Positions 1 through 5,839 of a DNA stretch of 5,976 nucleotides are shown one piece after another. A program made the position numbers and the translations under genes. Source of the stretch: Spirochaetae bacterium HGW-Spirochaetae-9. GTDB lineage: Bacteria; Spirochaetota; Spirochaetia; Treponematales; Rectinemataceae. The stretch lies in contig PGXP01000112.1 in the NCBI GenBank assembly GCA_002839205.1, positions 1-5,976 of the forward strand, written 5' to 3'. Numbering within the stretch: the stretch's first letter is position 1; the number at the start of each line of letters is the position of its first letter. Under the pieces are notes generated by a model. It had not been told where the DNA came from. It searched no databases and worked only from the letters and a program-made list of their open reading frames with translations.

Positions 1-152
1 TCGAGACCCGTTCGACGGTAAAGAGCCTTCAGGTGGAAATTTGTTCCGCCTGCCACCCCTTCTTTACCGGAAAACAGAAACTCGTCGACACCGCGGGACG
101 CATCGAGCGCTTCAACCGCAAGTATGGAATCAAATCCACCGAAACGAAATAA
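1..152 (+). CDS. rpmE: 50S ribosomal protein L31 (3' part, cut by window edge)
   Basis: This is the C-terminal 49 residues of ribosomal protein L31, a small structural protein of the large ribosomal subunit. The frame starts at base 3 and ends with TAA at 150-152. It contains the L31 signature [12 protein letters not shown], followed by a [11 protein letters not shown] segment that matches the family's G-R-(V/I)-x-R-F-N-(K/R) tail. The CxxC pair is the second half of the four-cysteine zinc site of the zinc-binding (C+) form of L31. The first half would lie upstream of the window, so the metal-binding status cannot be fully judged. A strong intrinsic terminator follows 20 bases after the stop, so this is the last gene of its transcript. 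The gene ahead of it, often rho in related arrangements, is not visible. Confidence 0.95.
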   Translation, partial: ETRSTVKSLQVEICSACHPFFTGKQKLVDTAGRIERFNRKYGIKSTETK

Positions 153-172
153 GCCTCGATCTATCGCTTGTC

Positions 173-213
173 AGGGCTGGCTGCTGGGATACAGTAGTCA
201 GCCCTAATTTTTT
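173..213 (+). terminator. Rho-independent terminator of rpmE
   Basis: A 14-bp stem (173-186 with 192-205, two G-T wobbles) closes a 5-base loop GGATA and is followed by AATTTTTT. The T run lies only on the + strand side, so it terminates rpmE rather than the converging rdgB transcript. On the minus strand the hairpin is preceded by A's and has no U tract after it. Confidence 0.88.
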
Positions 214-239
214 CCAATAGCAGGTTTCTTGAGACTATC

Positions 240-836
240 TCACTTCATAACGGCGGCGATAATGGAATTCATAAGGCGGGCCGCCCTGCCCCTGTGAGAT
301 ACAATGTTCTTTTCTTCGGGAGAAAGTTCGGCGACGGTTTTCCCCAGTTCAGGCAGGCAGACCAGCGGATCATACCCGAAGCCCCCTGATCCGCGAGGAA
401 CCTCAGCGAGGACTCCTGGGCAGGTTTCCTGCACGCTGATAAATCGGTCGGCGCCATGCAGGAGAACAAGGCAACAGTAGAAGGCGCATGCCCTCTCCTC
501 GACGCCCTTCATTTCAGCCAGGAGGAGGGCATTGCGCTCGCCTGATGAAAGCTTCACATGCCCATCCATTGAGCCATAACGCGATGAATGAATGCCTGGT
601 CCTCCACCGAGGGCCTCCAATGACAAGCCGGAATCATCGGCCAGGGTAGTCATGCCCGCCAGCTTGTACAAGACTTTCGCTTTAATAAGTGCATTTTCAA
701 AGTAATTTGAGCCGTCTTCCTCTATCTCCATTTCGGGATAACCCAGATCCAGAGGACTGAAGAGTCTGTGCCCGGGGAAGAGGGGCACAAGTTCCTGAAC
801 TTTATGCAGGTTGAAGGTTGCGACGAGAATATCCAT
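240..836 (-). CDS. rdgB: RdgB/HAM1 family dITP/XTP pyrophosphatase
   Basis: This cytoplasmic house-cleaning enzyme hydrolyses non-canonical purine triphosphates (dITP, XTP, ITP) to monophosphate and pyrophosphate, keeping deaminated bases out of DNA and RNA. From the chosen start it is 198 residues, matching the family (E. coli about 197). Visible motifs are the N-terminal nucleotide-binding ATFNLHK (residues 6-12, counterpart of ATGNxxK), ADDSGL (66-71) with the expected catalytic Asp68, PGIHSSRYG, SGGFGYDP (150-157), and SHRGRA (180-185). An ATG at 896 would add 20 residues and overlap the upstream gene. I prefer 836 because the family begins one or two residues before the ATxN strand, although neither start has a good Shine-Dalgarno. 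The upstream gene ends 31 bases away, so the two are probably co-transcribed. The gene converges with rpmE; I see no terminator of its own. Confidence 0.93.
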   Translation of the reverse strand: MDILVATFNLHKVQELVPLFPGHRLFSPLDLGYPEMEIEEDGSNYFENALIKAKVLYKLAGMTTLADDSGLSLEALGGGPGIHSSRYGSMDGHVKLSSGERNALLLAEMKGVEERACAFYCCLVLLHGADRFISVQETCPGVLAEVPRGSGGFGYDPLVCLPELGKTVAELSPEEKNIVSHRGRAARLMNSIIAAVMK

Positions 837-867
837 GCGGTGAGGATACTCTGGGCTGTGACAAGCT

Positions 868-1782
868 TCAAGCAACCTTTTCGGGGAATCCCCCATCCTC
901 GAAACTGTTCTTAAGGTAAAAAATGCCGGAGTCGACGGAACCCTTGGGGATATGAAGCAGTTCGGCTATGGCCCTGTTGGACACGAGAAGCCGGAACTTT
1001 GACCTTCTGGACATGAGCGTCTCGTAGCGGCTCCGGCAGCGCTGAACTTTCTGAAGAAGCATTTTGCTGCGCTCACCATACACAGGCTCGCCACGGAGTT
1101 CAGCTTCGAGCACTCTGAGCCGCAGCCACTGGGTGTTAATGTTTTCGTTCAAACGATTCAGATAAAGACGGGAAGCCTCCAAGGTTGATGTAGCCCTGTG
1201 GAGAAGTGCGCCAAGCCAGAGCAGGGGAACACCGATGCGACGAGCAACTTTTAACGCCATCACGTCATCTACCTCCCAAGCACACTTCAGGACGAGGTAA
1301 AGCAGTCGCTTTTCCTTGGCTGCCATCCTTTCCAAAAAGAAGCCAGGGGCGATATTCCCGATAAACTGACGATTCTCCTCCGTTTCATCGAAGGGATACC
1401 GACAGGTTTCGGCTTCAGAAACGTGGGGTTCGCCTGTCTCATCGGCAATTTCAAGGATGGTGTCTTTCAATTCCTTTTTTCGTCGTGAACGTTGAACTGA
1501 CTTGGCAAGAAATCGCAGACAAGTGTCCAGATAGGCGTCCTTGCATCCAGTGATTTCTTCACTCCGTTGGATGATGGTTTTAAGCCGATTGGAATAATGA
1601 AGGAAGGCTTCTGCAGCTTCATCGCCCGATTCGAAGCCGAAACGCCGCGGGCGCGAGAATACCTTCCATACGATGGCGATCATGACAAGGGATTCAGCCG
1701 CATTCAGCTCCTCCATGAAGGCGCTGAGATTCTGCTTTCCCCATTCCATCGGAAGAGGATTGAGCTCCATGTCTCCAGCCAT
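868..1782 (-). CDS. Unrecognised protein with sigma-factor-like helix-turn-helix features
   Basis: A 304-residue, predicted soluble and largely helical protein that I cannot name. The C-terminal stretch SNRAIAELLHIPKGSVDS (268-285) plus GIFYLK reads like a sigma region 4 helix-turn-helix, of the type N-x-x-I-A-x-x-L-x-I-x-K-G-T-V-x-S. A second region (about 158-195, KRLLYLVLKCAW ... VARRIGVPLLWLGALL) also has a helix-turn-helix cadence. The segment about 52-103 (GDEAAEAFLHYSNRL ... YLDTCLRFLAKSV then a basic RSRRKK) resembles sigma region 2 spacing. No signal peptide or membrane segment is seen. The start is the ATG at 1782, because AAAGGAGG (1790-1797) lies 7 bases upstream; a TTG at 1824 would add 14 residues without such a site. 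It is followed 31 bases later by rdgB. A regulatory or RNA-polymerase-associated role is inference; a structural analogy without sigma function is equally possible. Confidence 0.75.
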   Translation of the reverse strand: MAGDMELNPLPMEWGKQNLSAFMEELNAAESLVMIAIVWKVFSRPRRFGFESGDEAAEAFLHYSNRLKTIIQRSEEITGCKDAYLDTCLRFLAKSVQRSRRKKELKDTILEIADETGEPHVSEAETCRYPFDETEENRQFIGNIAPGFFLERMAAKEKRLLYLVLKCAWEVDDVMALKVARRIGVPLLWLGALLHRATSTLEASRLYLNRLNENINTQWLRLRVLEAELRGEPVYGERSKMLLQKVQRCRSRYETLMSRRSKFRLLVSNRAIAELLHIPKGSVDSGIFYLKNSFEDGGFPEKVA

Positions 1783-1789
1783 TGGCGAG

Positions 1790-1797
1790 CCTCCTTT
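1790..1797 (-). promoter_or_regulatory. Strong Shine-Dalgarno deciding the start at 1782
   Basis: On the minus strand the sequence is AAAGGAGG, a complete match to the anti-Shine-Dalgarno, 7 bases before the ATG at 1782. It rules in favour of this ATG over the in-frame TTG at 1824. Confidence 0.85.
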
Positions 1798-1861
1798 GCT
1801 GCTACATTGCAGGAAGAATGCCAAAAGGCGGGTTTTAAAAAATCCGAAAACAAAGTGCTGA

Positions 1862-1920
1862 TTAATTAACGATACAATATATATATACTATTATTTTAAA
1901 AATCTCTGAATCCTCACAAG
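1862..1920 (-). promoter_or_regulatory. AT-rich promoter region of the sigma-like gene and rdgB
   Basis: This is a markedly AT-rich stretch containing an alternating AT run (1878-1887). One candidate promoter reads TTGTGA (1914-1919), a short 15-base spacer, and TAAAAT (1893-1898). The spacing is suboptimal and other -10-like hexamers overlap, so the exact promoter is uncertain. Transcription from here would give an untranslated leader of roughly 100 bases before the ATG at 1782. Confidence 0.4.
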
Positions 1921-1969
1921 TCGATGGCTGGCTTCCTTTAATGAAGGGGAGGCGTTGCATTCAGTTACA

Positions 1970-2000
1970 AAAGGCCTTCGTATCAGCGAAGACATCCTTT
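1970..2000 (-). terminator. Possible weak terminator after nrnA
   Basis: The arms AAAGG/CCTTT (1970-1974 and 1996-2000) and CTTCG/CGAAG (1976-1980 and 1987-1991) form a bulged hairpin. Read on the minus strand it ends in CCTTTT, a short U tract. It lies 28 bases past the nrnA stop. The asymmetric internal bulge and short U run make it a weak candidate. Confidence 0.3.
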
Positions 2001-2007
2001 CTGGAAG

Positions 2008-2022
2008 GCAGGATGATCCTGC
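2008..2022. repeat. Near-perfect 15-bp palindrome next to the nrnA stop
   Basis: GCAGGAT and ATCCTGC are separated by a single base, 5 bases beyond the nrnA stop codon. No T run follows on either strand, so it is not an intrinsic terminator by itself. It could be a protein-binding site or could fold at the 3' end of the mRNA. The function is unknown. Confidence 0.4.
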
Positions 2023-2027
2023 GCCTG

Positions 2028-3014
2028 CTAAGGTTCCTTACTCAGTGTATCGAAAGCAGGCCCGAAGGCATCAATGAGTCTGTTTGTCACCGATTCCACG
2101 GTGCCTTGAATGGATAGACCGGAGGCGAGTCTATGCCCGCCACCGCCAAAAAGCGCGGCGATTTCGGCAACGTTGATCCGCTCCTTGGAACGGAATCCAA
2201 CCGTGCACTGCTTTTCAGCCTCCTGTTTCACCACAAAGCAGGCTTCGCAGGAGGCGACGCTCATCATCTGCTGGTAGAGGAGATCAGAATCCCTGCTGGC
2301 CAGGCCATAGCGCTGCTGGTCGTCGAGGTTCACCCACGACACGAGGAGGCGCCCTTCGTAGTGTGGTTCAATACGCAGCAGCATTTCGCCGAGAAGCTTC
2401 TTGGAATTGAGTGTCTTGCCGCCATTTATCTCCATAAAGCTGCGCTTGGGTGATGCGCCGCAGCGGAGCAGTCGGGCAGCCACTTCAAAGGTAGCGCTGC
2501 CCCTCTCGTCGAGATGGCGAAAGAATCCCGTATCGGTACAAAGACCGAAGAAGAGGAGGTCAGCCTCTTCCTTTGAAACCACATGCTCCATGGCTTCCAT
2601 GAGCAGGAAAACCATAGCAGTGACGGCCGGCGCCGTATGGTCGAGATAATCCGATTCGCCTGGAGTCTCGCCCGAAGCATGGTGGTCGATGAAGGCTATA
2701 GGTACTTTAGGCATGCTTTCGCTTATCGAACCGATGCGTGACATTGAGGAGCAGTCGAGGACGAGGGCAGCCGTCCTCTCATAGTCCCGCTCGGGCGGTG
2801 CCGCATTCCTGAATCTGCTTTCGTACTGAAGGATTTCCGAGCGGGCAAAGGGGCCGGAGGAGAGGATATGGACACGCTTGCCTATGGATTTCAGGAACGA
2901 TGCCAGGGCGAGCTGTGAACCGATGCAGTCGCCGTCAGGCTCCCTGTGGCCCAGAACATAGAAGCAATCGTGGTTCTCAATAAACCAGACAATCCCCTGC
3001 GGGACTTTTTTCAT
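2028..3014 (-). CDS. nrnA: DHH/DHHA1 phosphoesterase, NrnA-type nanoRNase / pAp phosphatase
   Basis: A 328-residue cytoplasmic phosphoesterase of the bifunctional oligoribonuclease and 3',5'-bisphosphate nucleotidase family. Known members (about 310-320 residues) degrade 2-5-mer RNA to mononucleotides and dephosphorylate pAp. The Mn-binding DHH domain shows motif I GHREPDGDCIGS (22-33; His23, Asp27, Asp29), motif II Asp87 in LDCSS, motif III IDHH (109-112), and motif IV Asp161 in LCTDTGFF. The C-terminal DHHA1 domain carries GGGGHRLASG (290-299), the substrate-binding glycine/histidine loop. All metal ligands appear intact. Starting at ATG 3014, AAAGGA lies 9 bases upstream. The gene begins 31 bases after the carbamoyltransferase gene with no promoter between, so they are probably one transcript. 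Distinguishing nanoRNase from pAp or c-di-nucleotide (GdpP/Pde2-like) substrates is not possible from sequence; no PAS or GGDEF domain is present. Confidence 0.88.
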   Translation of the reverse strand: MKKVPQGIVWFIENHDCFYVLGHREPDGDCIGSQLALASFLKSIGKRVHILSSGPFARSEILQYESRFRNAAPPERDYERTAALVLDCSSMSRIGSISESMPKVPIAFIDHHASGETPGESDYLDHTAPAVTAMVFLLMEAMEHVVSKEEADLLFFGLCTDTGFFRHLDERGSATFEVAARLLRCGASPKRSFMEINGGKTLNSKKLLGEMLLRIEPHYEGRLLVSWVNLDDQQRYGLASRDSDLLYQQMMSVASCEACFVVKQEAEKQCTVGFRSKERINVAEIAALFGGGGHRLASGLSIQGTVESVTNRLIDAFGPAFDTLSKEP

Positions 3015-3045
3015 GGAGTTAAATCCTTTCTGCCGAAATGGCTTT

Positions 3046-3987
3046 TCATAACGTAGCCAACATTATCGCCTTGATGGCGTGCTTCTGGTTCTCAACCTGC
3101 TCAAAAACGCGGGAATGCTTTCCTTCGAAGACATCGAAAGCTACTGCTCTGCCCTTCAGGGCTGGAAGGCAATGAAGGAAGATACATCGCGGATTGCCTG
3201 TAGCGGTCATGAGTCCTGCATCAACCAGATAGGGGATCAGGAGTTCGTTGTCCTGCTTTTCCAGCGATGCCTCGCTCGGGAAAGCACTCGTGCCCGCATA
3301 GATGGCTGAGGCCCCTCTTACTCCTTCTTCCTGATTGTCGGTTACTTCGAAAACAGAGCCCGATTCACTGGCGAAGGTACGGCACATATCCTTGAGATCG
3401 GGATCAGGCCAGAGGGCTCTGGGTGCGGCGATCGTAAGATCGGCCCCCATCTTCGAACAGATCACCATGAGGGATCTGGCTATGGTATTGCGACCATCAC
3501 CGACATAGACCAGTTTTCTGCCCGTCAGAGAGCCGAACTCCTCTTCAAGCGTAAAGTAGTCGGCGAGGACCTGTGTTGGGTGGAAGAGATTTGTGAGCCC
3601 ATTATACACGGGCAGGCCTGAATACTTGGCGAAGGCTTCGACGTTCTCCTGCCTTGAACCGAGGACTGCGATGGCGCTGAACATCCTGCCCAGGGAACGG
3701 GCAACATCCTCGAGGGGTTCATTGCCCTCTCGCTCGGGAGCATGCATTGAAATGCAGACAGAATGACCACCCTCTTCGCCGAAGGCGGTTTCGAAAGCCG
3801 TCCTCGTTCGCAAGGAAGGCTTTTCGAGGACGAGAGCGAGCGATTTGCCCTTGAAGCGCTGATGAACGGCGAATTTTCGCGAATCTGCCTTCGCCTTTTT
3901 CGTGAGTTCGAGAAAGCCGCGGATCTCCCTGGGGGTAAAATTGATCCAGGTGAGAAGGGAACGCCCTCTAAGGGATTTCGGGTTCAT
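3046..3987 (-). CDS. argF: Ornithine carbamoyltransferase family protein with atypical active site
   Basis: A 313-residue member of the aspartate/ornithine carbamoyltransferase family; classical OTCase makes citrulline from ornithine and carbamoyl phosphate. Kept signatures are LRGRSLLTW at the N terminus, EKPSLRTRTAFE (55-66, the S-T-R-T-R phosphate loop with T changed to L), FHPTQVLAD (135-143), YVGDGRN (161-167), FLHCLPA (270-276), and DVFEG (285-289). By eye alignment with E. coli ArgI several key residues are missing. The Arg of the YRG turn (E. coli Arg106) is Leu109. The T-D-V-W-x-S-M-G ornithine loop is replaced by YAGTSAFPSE (230-239). The Arg of QAENR is Gln301. Neither shifted frame restores the SMG loop, so a simple frameshift is not the cause. 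The symbol indicates family only; true OTCase activity is doubtful. AGGAGG sits 7 bases before ATG 3987, behind a sigma70-like promoter. The gene leads a probable operon with nrnA, and no other arginine genes are nearby. Confidence 0.8.
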   Translation of the reverse strand: MNPKSLRGRSLLTWINFTPREIRGFLELTKKAKADSRKFAVHQRFKGKSLALVLEKPSLRTRTAFETAFGEEGGHSVCISMHAPEREGNEPLEDVARSLGRMFSAIAVLGSRQENVEAFAKYSGLPVYNGLTNLFHPTQVLADYFTLEEEFGSLTGRKLVYVGDGRNTIARSLMVICSKMGADLTIAAPRALWPDPDLKDMCRTFASESGSVFEVTDNQEEGVRGASAIYAGTSAFPSEASLEKQDNELLIPYLVDAGLMTATGNPRCIFLHCLPALKGRAVAFDVFEGKHSRVFEQVENQKHAIKAIMLATL

Positions 3988-3991
3988 AGGG

Positions 3992-4005
3992 TCCCCTCCT
4001 GGGGA
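3992..4005 (-). promoter_or_regulatory. Shine-Dalgarno of the carbamoyltransferase gene inside a small hairpin
   Basis: AGGAGG (3995-4000, minus strand) lies 7 bases before ATG 3987. The sequence also forms TCCCC/GGGGA (3992-3996 with 4001-4005), with the loop being AGGA itself. The stem is extendable by a G-T and a G-C pair to 3990-4007. Part of the ribosome-binding site is therefore in the stem, which could dampen translation. Confidence 0.5.
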
Positions 4006-4013
4006 TCGGGCTC

Positions 4014-4042
4014 ATCCTATAGCATCCCCTCGGTCAGGTCAA
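4014..4042 (-). promoter_or_regulatory. Sigma70-type promoter of the carbamoyltransferase-nrnA operon
   Basis: On the minus strand TTGACC (4037-4042, five of six matches to the -35 consensus) is separated by exactly 17 bases from TAGGAT (4014-4019, four of six, keeping the T, A and final T). Transcription would begin near 4007, about 20 bases before the ATG at 3987. This is the best-looking promoter in the window. Confidence 0.6.
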
Positions 4043-4144
4043 GTTTTGGAGCACTATACACCATTATCTTCGGGCTTTACCTGCCTCGCATCGCCATGGA
4101 ATACTTGCAGCATGTCGCAGTCGATTCGTGGGCAAGAAAGTACG

Positions 4145-4795
4145 ATGGCGGAACGCATAGCCCTCGTCAAAGAGATACTTCTTCCCCTGTGGCCTGATGC
4201 CAAGCCGCTTCTCAGCTCTTCGAATTGCTTCGAACTGCTCTGTGCCGTCATGCTCAGCGCCCAGACGACCGATGAACAGGTGAATGGAGTTACACCGGCT
4301 CTTTTCGCCAGATATCCCGATGTCGAAGCAATGGCGGAGGCAGATGTTCGGGACGTGGAAACCCTGATTCATTCAGTGGGCTTTTTCCATACGAAGGCCA
4401 AGCACCTCGTGGCGACAGCACAGATTCTGCAGCGGGAATTCGCAGGAATAGTTCCCTGGAGCATGGAATCGCTGACAAGTCTCCCCGGGGTGGGAAGGAA
4501 GACGGCCAATCTCGTGGCATCGGCATGCTTTGGAAGCCCAGGTATTATCGTTGACACCCATGTGATGCGCGTCATTTTCAGGCTGGGTTTGTATCCCAAA
4601 AAGGATCCAACCGCGATCGAGAACTGCCTGAGGGCTACCTTGGCAGAGGAATGCCATACCGCCTTCTCCCACGCCCTCAACCGGCACGGCAAGTACCTCT
4701 GCACGGCCAGGACGCCAACCTGCCTCAAGAAGGTCGATTCCTGCCCTCTCGAAGGGATTTGTCCCAGGAAAGGCGTACAGGACCCCGGCATCTGA
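4145..4795 (+). CDS. nth: Endonuclease III (DNA glycosylase / AP lyase)
   Basis: This bifunctional base-excision-repair enzyme removes oxidised pyrimidines and cleaves the abasic site. From ATG 4145 it has 216 residues (E. coli 211). Motifs are CFELLCAVMLSAQTTD (28-43), the helix-hairpin-helix LPGVGRKTAN (113-122) with the catalytic Lys119, and VDTHVMR (136-142) with catalytic Asp137. A C-terminal four-cysteine cluster (Cys186, 193, 200, 206) would bind [4Fe-4S]. The cysteine spacing is C-x6-C-x6-C-x5-C, whereas the usual one is C-x6-C-x2-C-x5-C: a four-residue insertion. The open frame continues upstream to 3902, but that part is antisense to another gene and lacks Nth homology. ATG 4112 (11 extra residues) is an alternative, and neither start has a strong Shine-Dalgarno. 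I see no convincing + strand promoter in the 157-base divergent gap. recQ follows 33 bases after the stop. Confidence 0.92.
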   Translation: MAERIALVKEILLPLWPDAKPLLSSSNCFELLCAVMLSAQTTDEQVNGVTPALFARYPDVEAMAEADVRDVETLIHSVGFFHTKAKHLVATAQILQREFAGIVPWSMESLTSLPGVGRKTANLVASACFGSPGIIVDTHVMRVIFRLGLYPKKDPTAIENCLRATLAEECHTAFSHALNRHGKYLCTARTPTCLKKVDSCPLEGICPRKGVQDPGI

Positions 4796-4828
4796 AGCGC
4801 AGGCAGGCTTCCTTCACGTTCGCTGTAC

Positions 4829-5773
4829 ATGGAAAGACTCCTGAACCCGATGGATCAGACCGAAGACGAGCCTGCAGAAAACGATCCCGTCGCCAGCCTC
4901 GCCCATAGCCAGTTTGGCATCGACTATCTCTTTCCCCTCCAGCGAATGGCGATTGCAAACATTCTTGACGGCATGGATTCGGGAGAGAAGCTACGCCAGC
5001 TCGTCCTTTTTCCCACAGGATTTGGAAAAAGCCTTTGCTTCCAGCTGCCTGCCCTCCTCGCCCCAGGACCAAGCGTTGTCGTCTATCCCCTTCTCGCCTT
5101 GATGAACGATCAGGAGCGAAGCCTTGAAAAGCGCGGCATACCTTGCGCCGTCTTTCGGGGAGGAATGGAGGACGAGGAAAGGAGGCTGCAGCAGCAAGCA
5201 GTGCGCAGCGGCAAAGCCAGGATTATCATCACCAATCCCGAATGCCTAGCGACCCCTCGGCTCAGGAGTTTCCTTGCCGAAGTGAAGATATTCCACCTTG
5301 CAATCGACGAGGCGCACTGCGTCAGCGAATGGGGCGAAACCTTCAGGCCTTCCTACCTGGAATTGAGCGCATGCATTGAGGCGATCCAGCCCAAGGTTGT
5401 GAGCGCCTTCACGGCGACAGCCAGCCCTACGGTGGCGAAAGCCATCGCCCGCTACATTTTCGGCACCGAGGCATTTTCGCTCGTGACTGCTGATATCGAC
5501 AAGCCGAACATCCGTTACTCGATCGAACCAACACTATGCCCCGCGCACACTCTGCTGCGGCTTGTCACCGAAAAACCCAAACCTCTCATCGTCTTCGACC
5601 AATCGAGAAATGGGGTGAGAGAGGTCTGCGGAATCATAAGGGAAAACACGGGCCTCGATGCCAAGTTCTACCACGCCGGGCTTTCCCGAGAGGAAAAAAA
5701 TGCCGTAGAAGCCTGGTTCATGGAGAGTACTGATGGCGTCCTTACGGCTACCTGTGCCTATGGCATACCATAA
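4829..5773 (+). CDS. recQ: RecQ-family ATP-dependent DNA helicase, truncated within motif V
   Basis: RecQ is a 3'-5' superfamily 2 DNA helicase acting in recombination and fork repair. Seen in order: motif 0 FPLQRMAI (35-42, Gln38), Walker A FPTGFGKSLCFQLP (61-74), motif Ia VVYPLLALMNDQ (84-95), motif II IDEAHCVSEWG (159-169) followed by the aromatic-rich FRPSYLEL loop, motif III FTATASP (194-200), motif IV LIVFDQSR (253-260), YHAGLSREEK (281-290), and the start of motif V VLTATCAYG (304-312). Then the protein ends with IP and TAA at residue 314. Full-length RecQ is about 480-610 residues, so the end of motif V, motif VI with its arginine finger, the zinc and winged-helix domains, and any HRDC domain are missing. 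No other frame downstream resumes the homology. The product should be inactive as a helicase, so the gene is best viewed as broken. Start ATG 4829 has a poor Shine-Dalgarno; ATG 4850 is possible. It lies 33 bases after nth. Confidence 0.88.
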   Translation: MERLLNPMDQTEDEPAENDPVASLAHSQFGIDYLFPLQRMAIANILDGMDSGEKLRQLVLFPTGFGKSLCFQLPALLAPGPSVVVYPLLALMNDQERSLEKRGIPCAVFRGGMEDEERRLQQQAVRSGKARIIITNPECLATPRLRSFLAEVKIFHLAIDEAHCVSEWGETFRPSYLELSACIEAIQPKVVSAFTATASPTVAKAIARYIFGTEAFSLVTADIDKPNIRYSIEPTLCPAHTLLRLVTEKPKPLIVFDQSRNGVREVCGIIRENTGLDAKFYHAGLSREEKNAVEAWFMESTDGVLTATCAYGIP

Positions 5774-5794
5774 GATCCATATATTAATACTTAT

Positions 5795-5822
5795 AAAATA
5801 GCGGGATAGGGTTGGTTCTCAA
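5795..5822 (-). promoter_or_regulatory. Possible promoter pointing back into recQ
   Basis: On the minus strand TTGAGA (5817-5822) is followed after 16 bases by TATTTT (5795-5800). It would drive transcription antisense to the truncated recQ. In AT-rich DNA such matches arise easily, so this is tentative. Confidence 0.22.
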
Positions 5823-5839
5823 GCCATTTATAGAATATC

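Noticed and set aside
173..213. The rpmE hairpin as a bidirectional terminator also ending rdgB
   Set aside because: On the minus strand the stem is not followed by a T run; the A/T tract is on the wrong side.
1567..1869. Plus-strand open frames opposite the sigma-like gene
   Set aside because: They mirror a well-supported minus-strand gene that has a perfect Shine-Dalgarno, and they show no recognisable domain.
3280..3312. A frameshift as the explanation for the missing SMG loop in the carbamoyltransferase
   Set aside because: The other two minus-strand frames across the loop give no D-x-W-x-S-M-G-like residues, and homology is in the same frame on both sides.
4037..4075. A + strand promoter for nth around TATACA (4055-4060)
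   Set aside because: No acceptable -35 hexamer lies 15-18 bases upstream, so I cannot support it.
3902..4144. N-terminal extension of the nth open frame
   Set aside because: It is antisense to the carbamoyltransferase start and its promoter, shows no Nth-like residues, and would make the protein about 80 residues too long.
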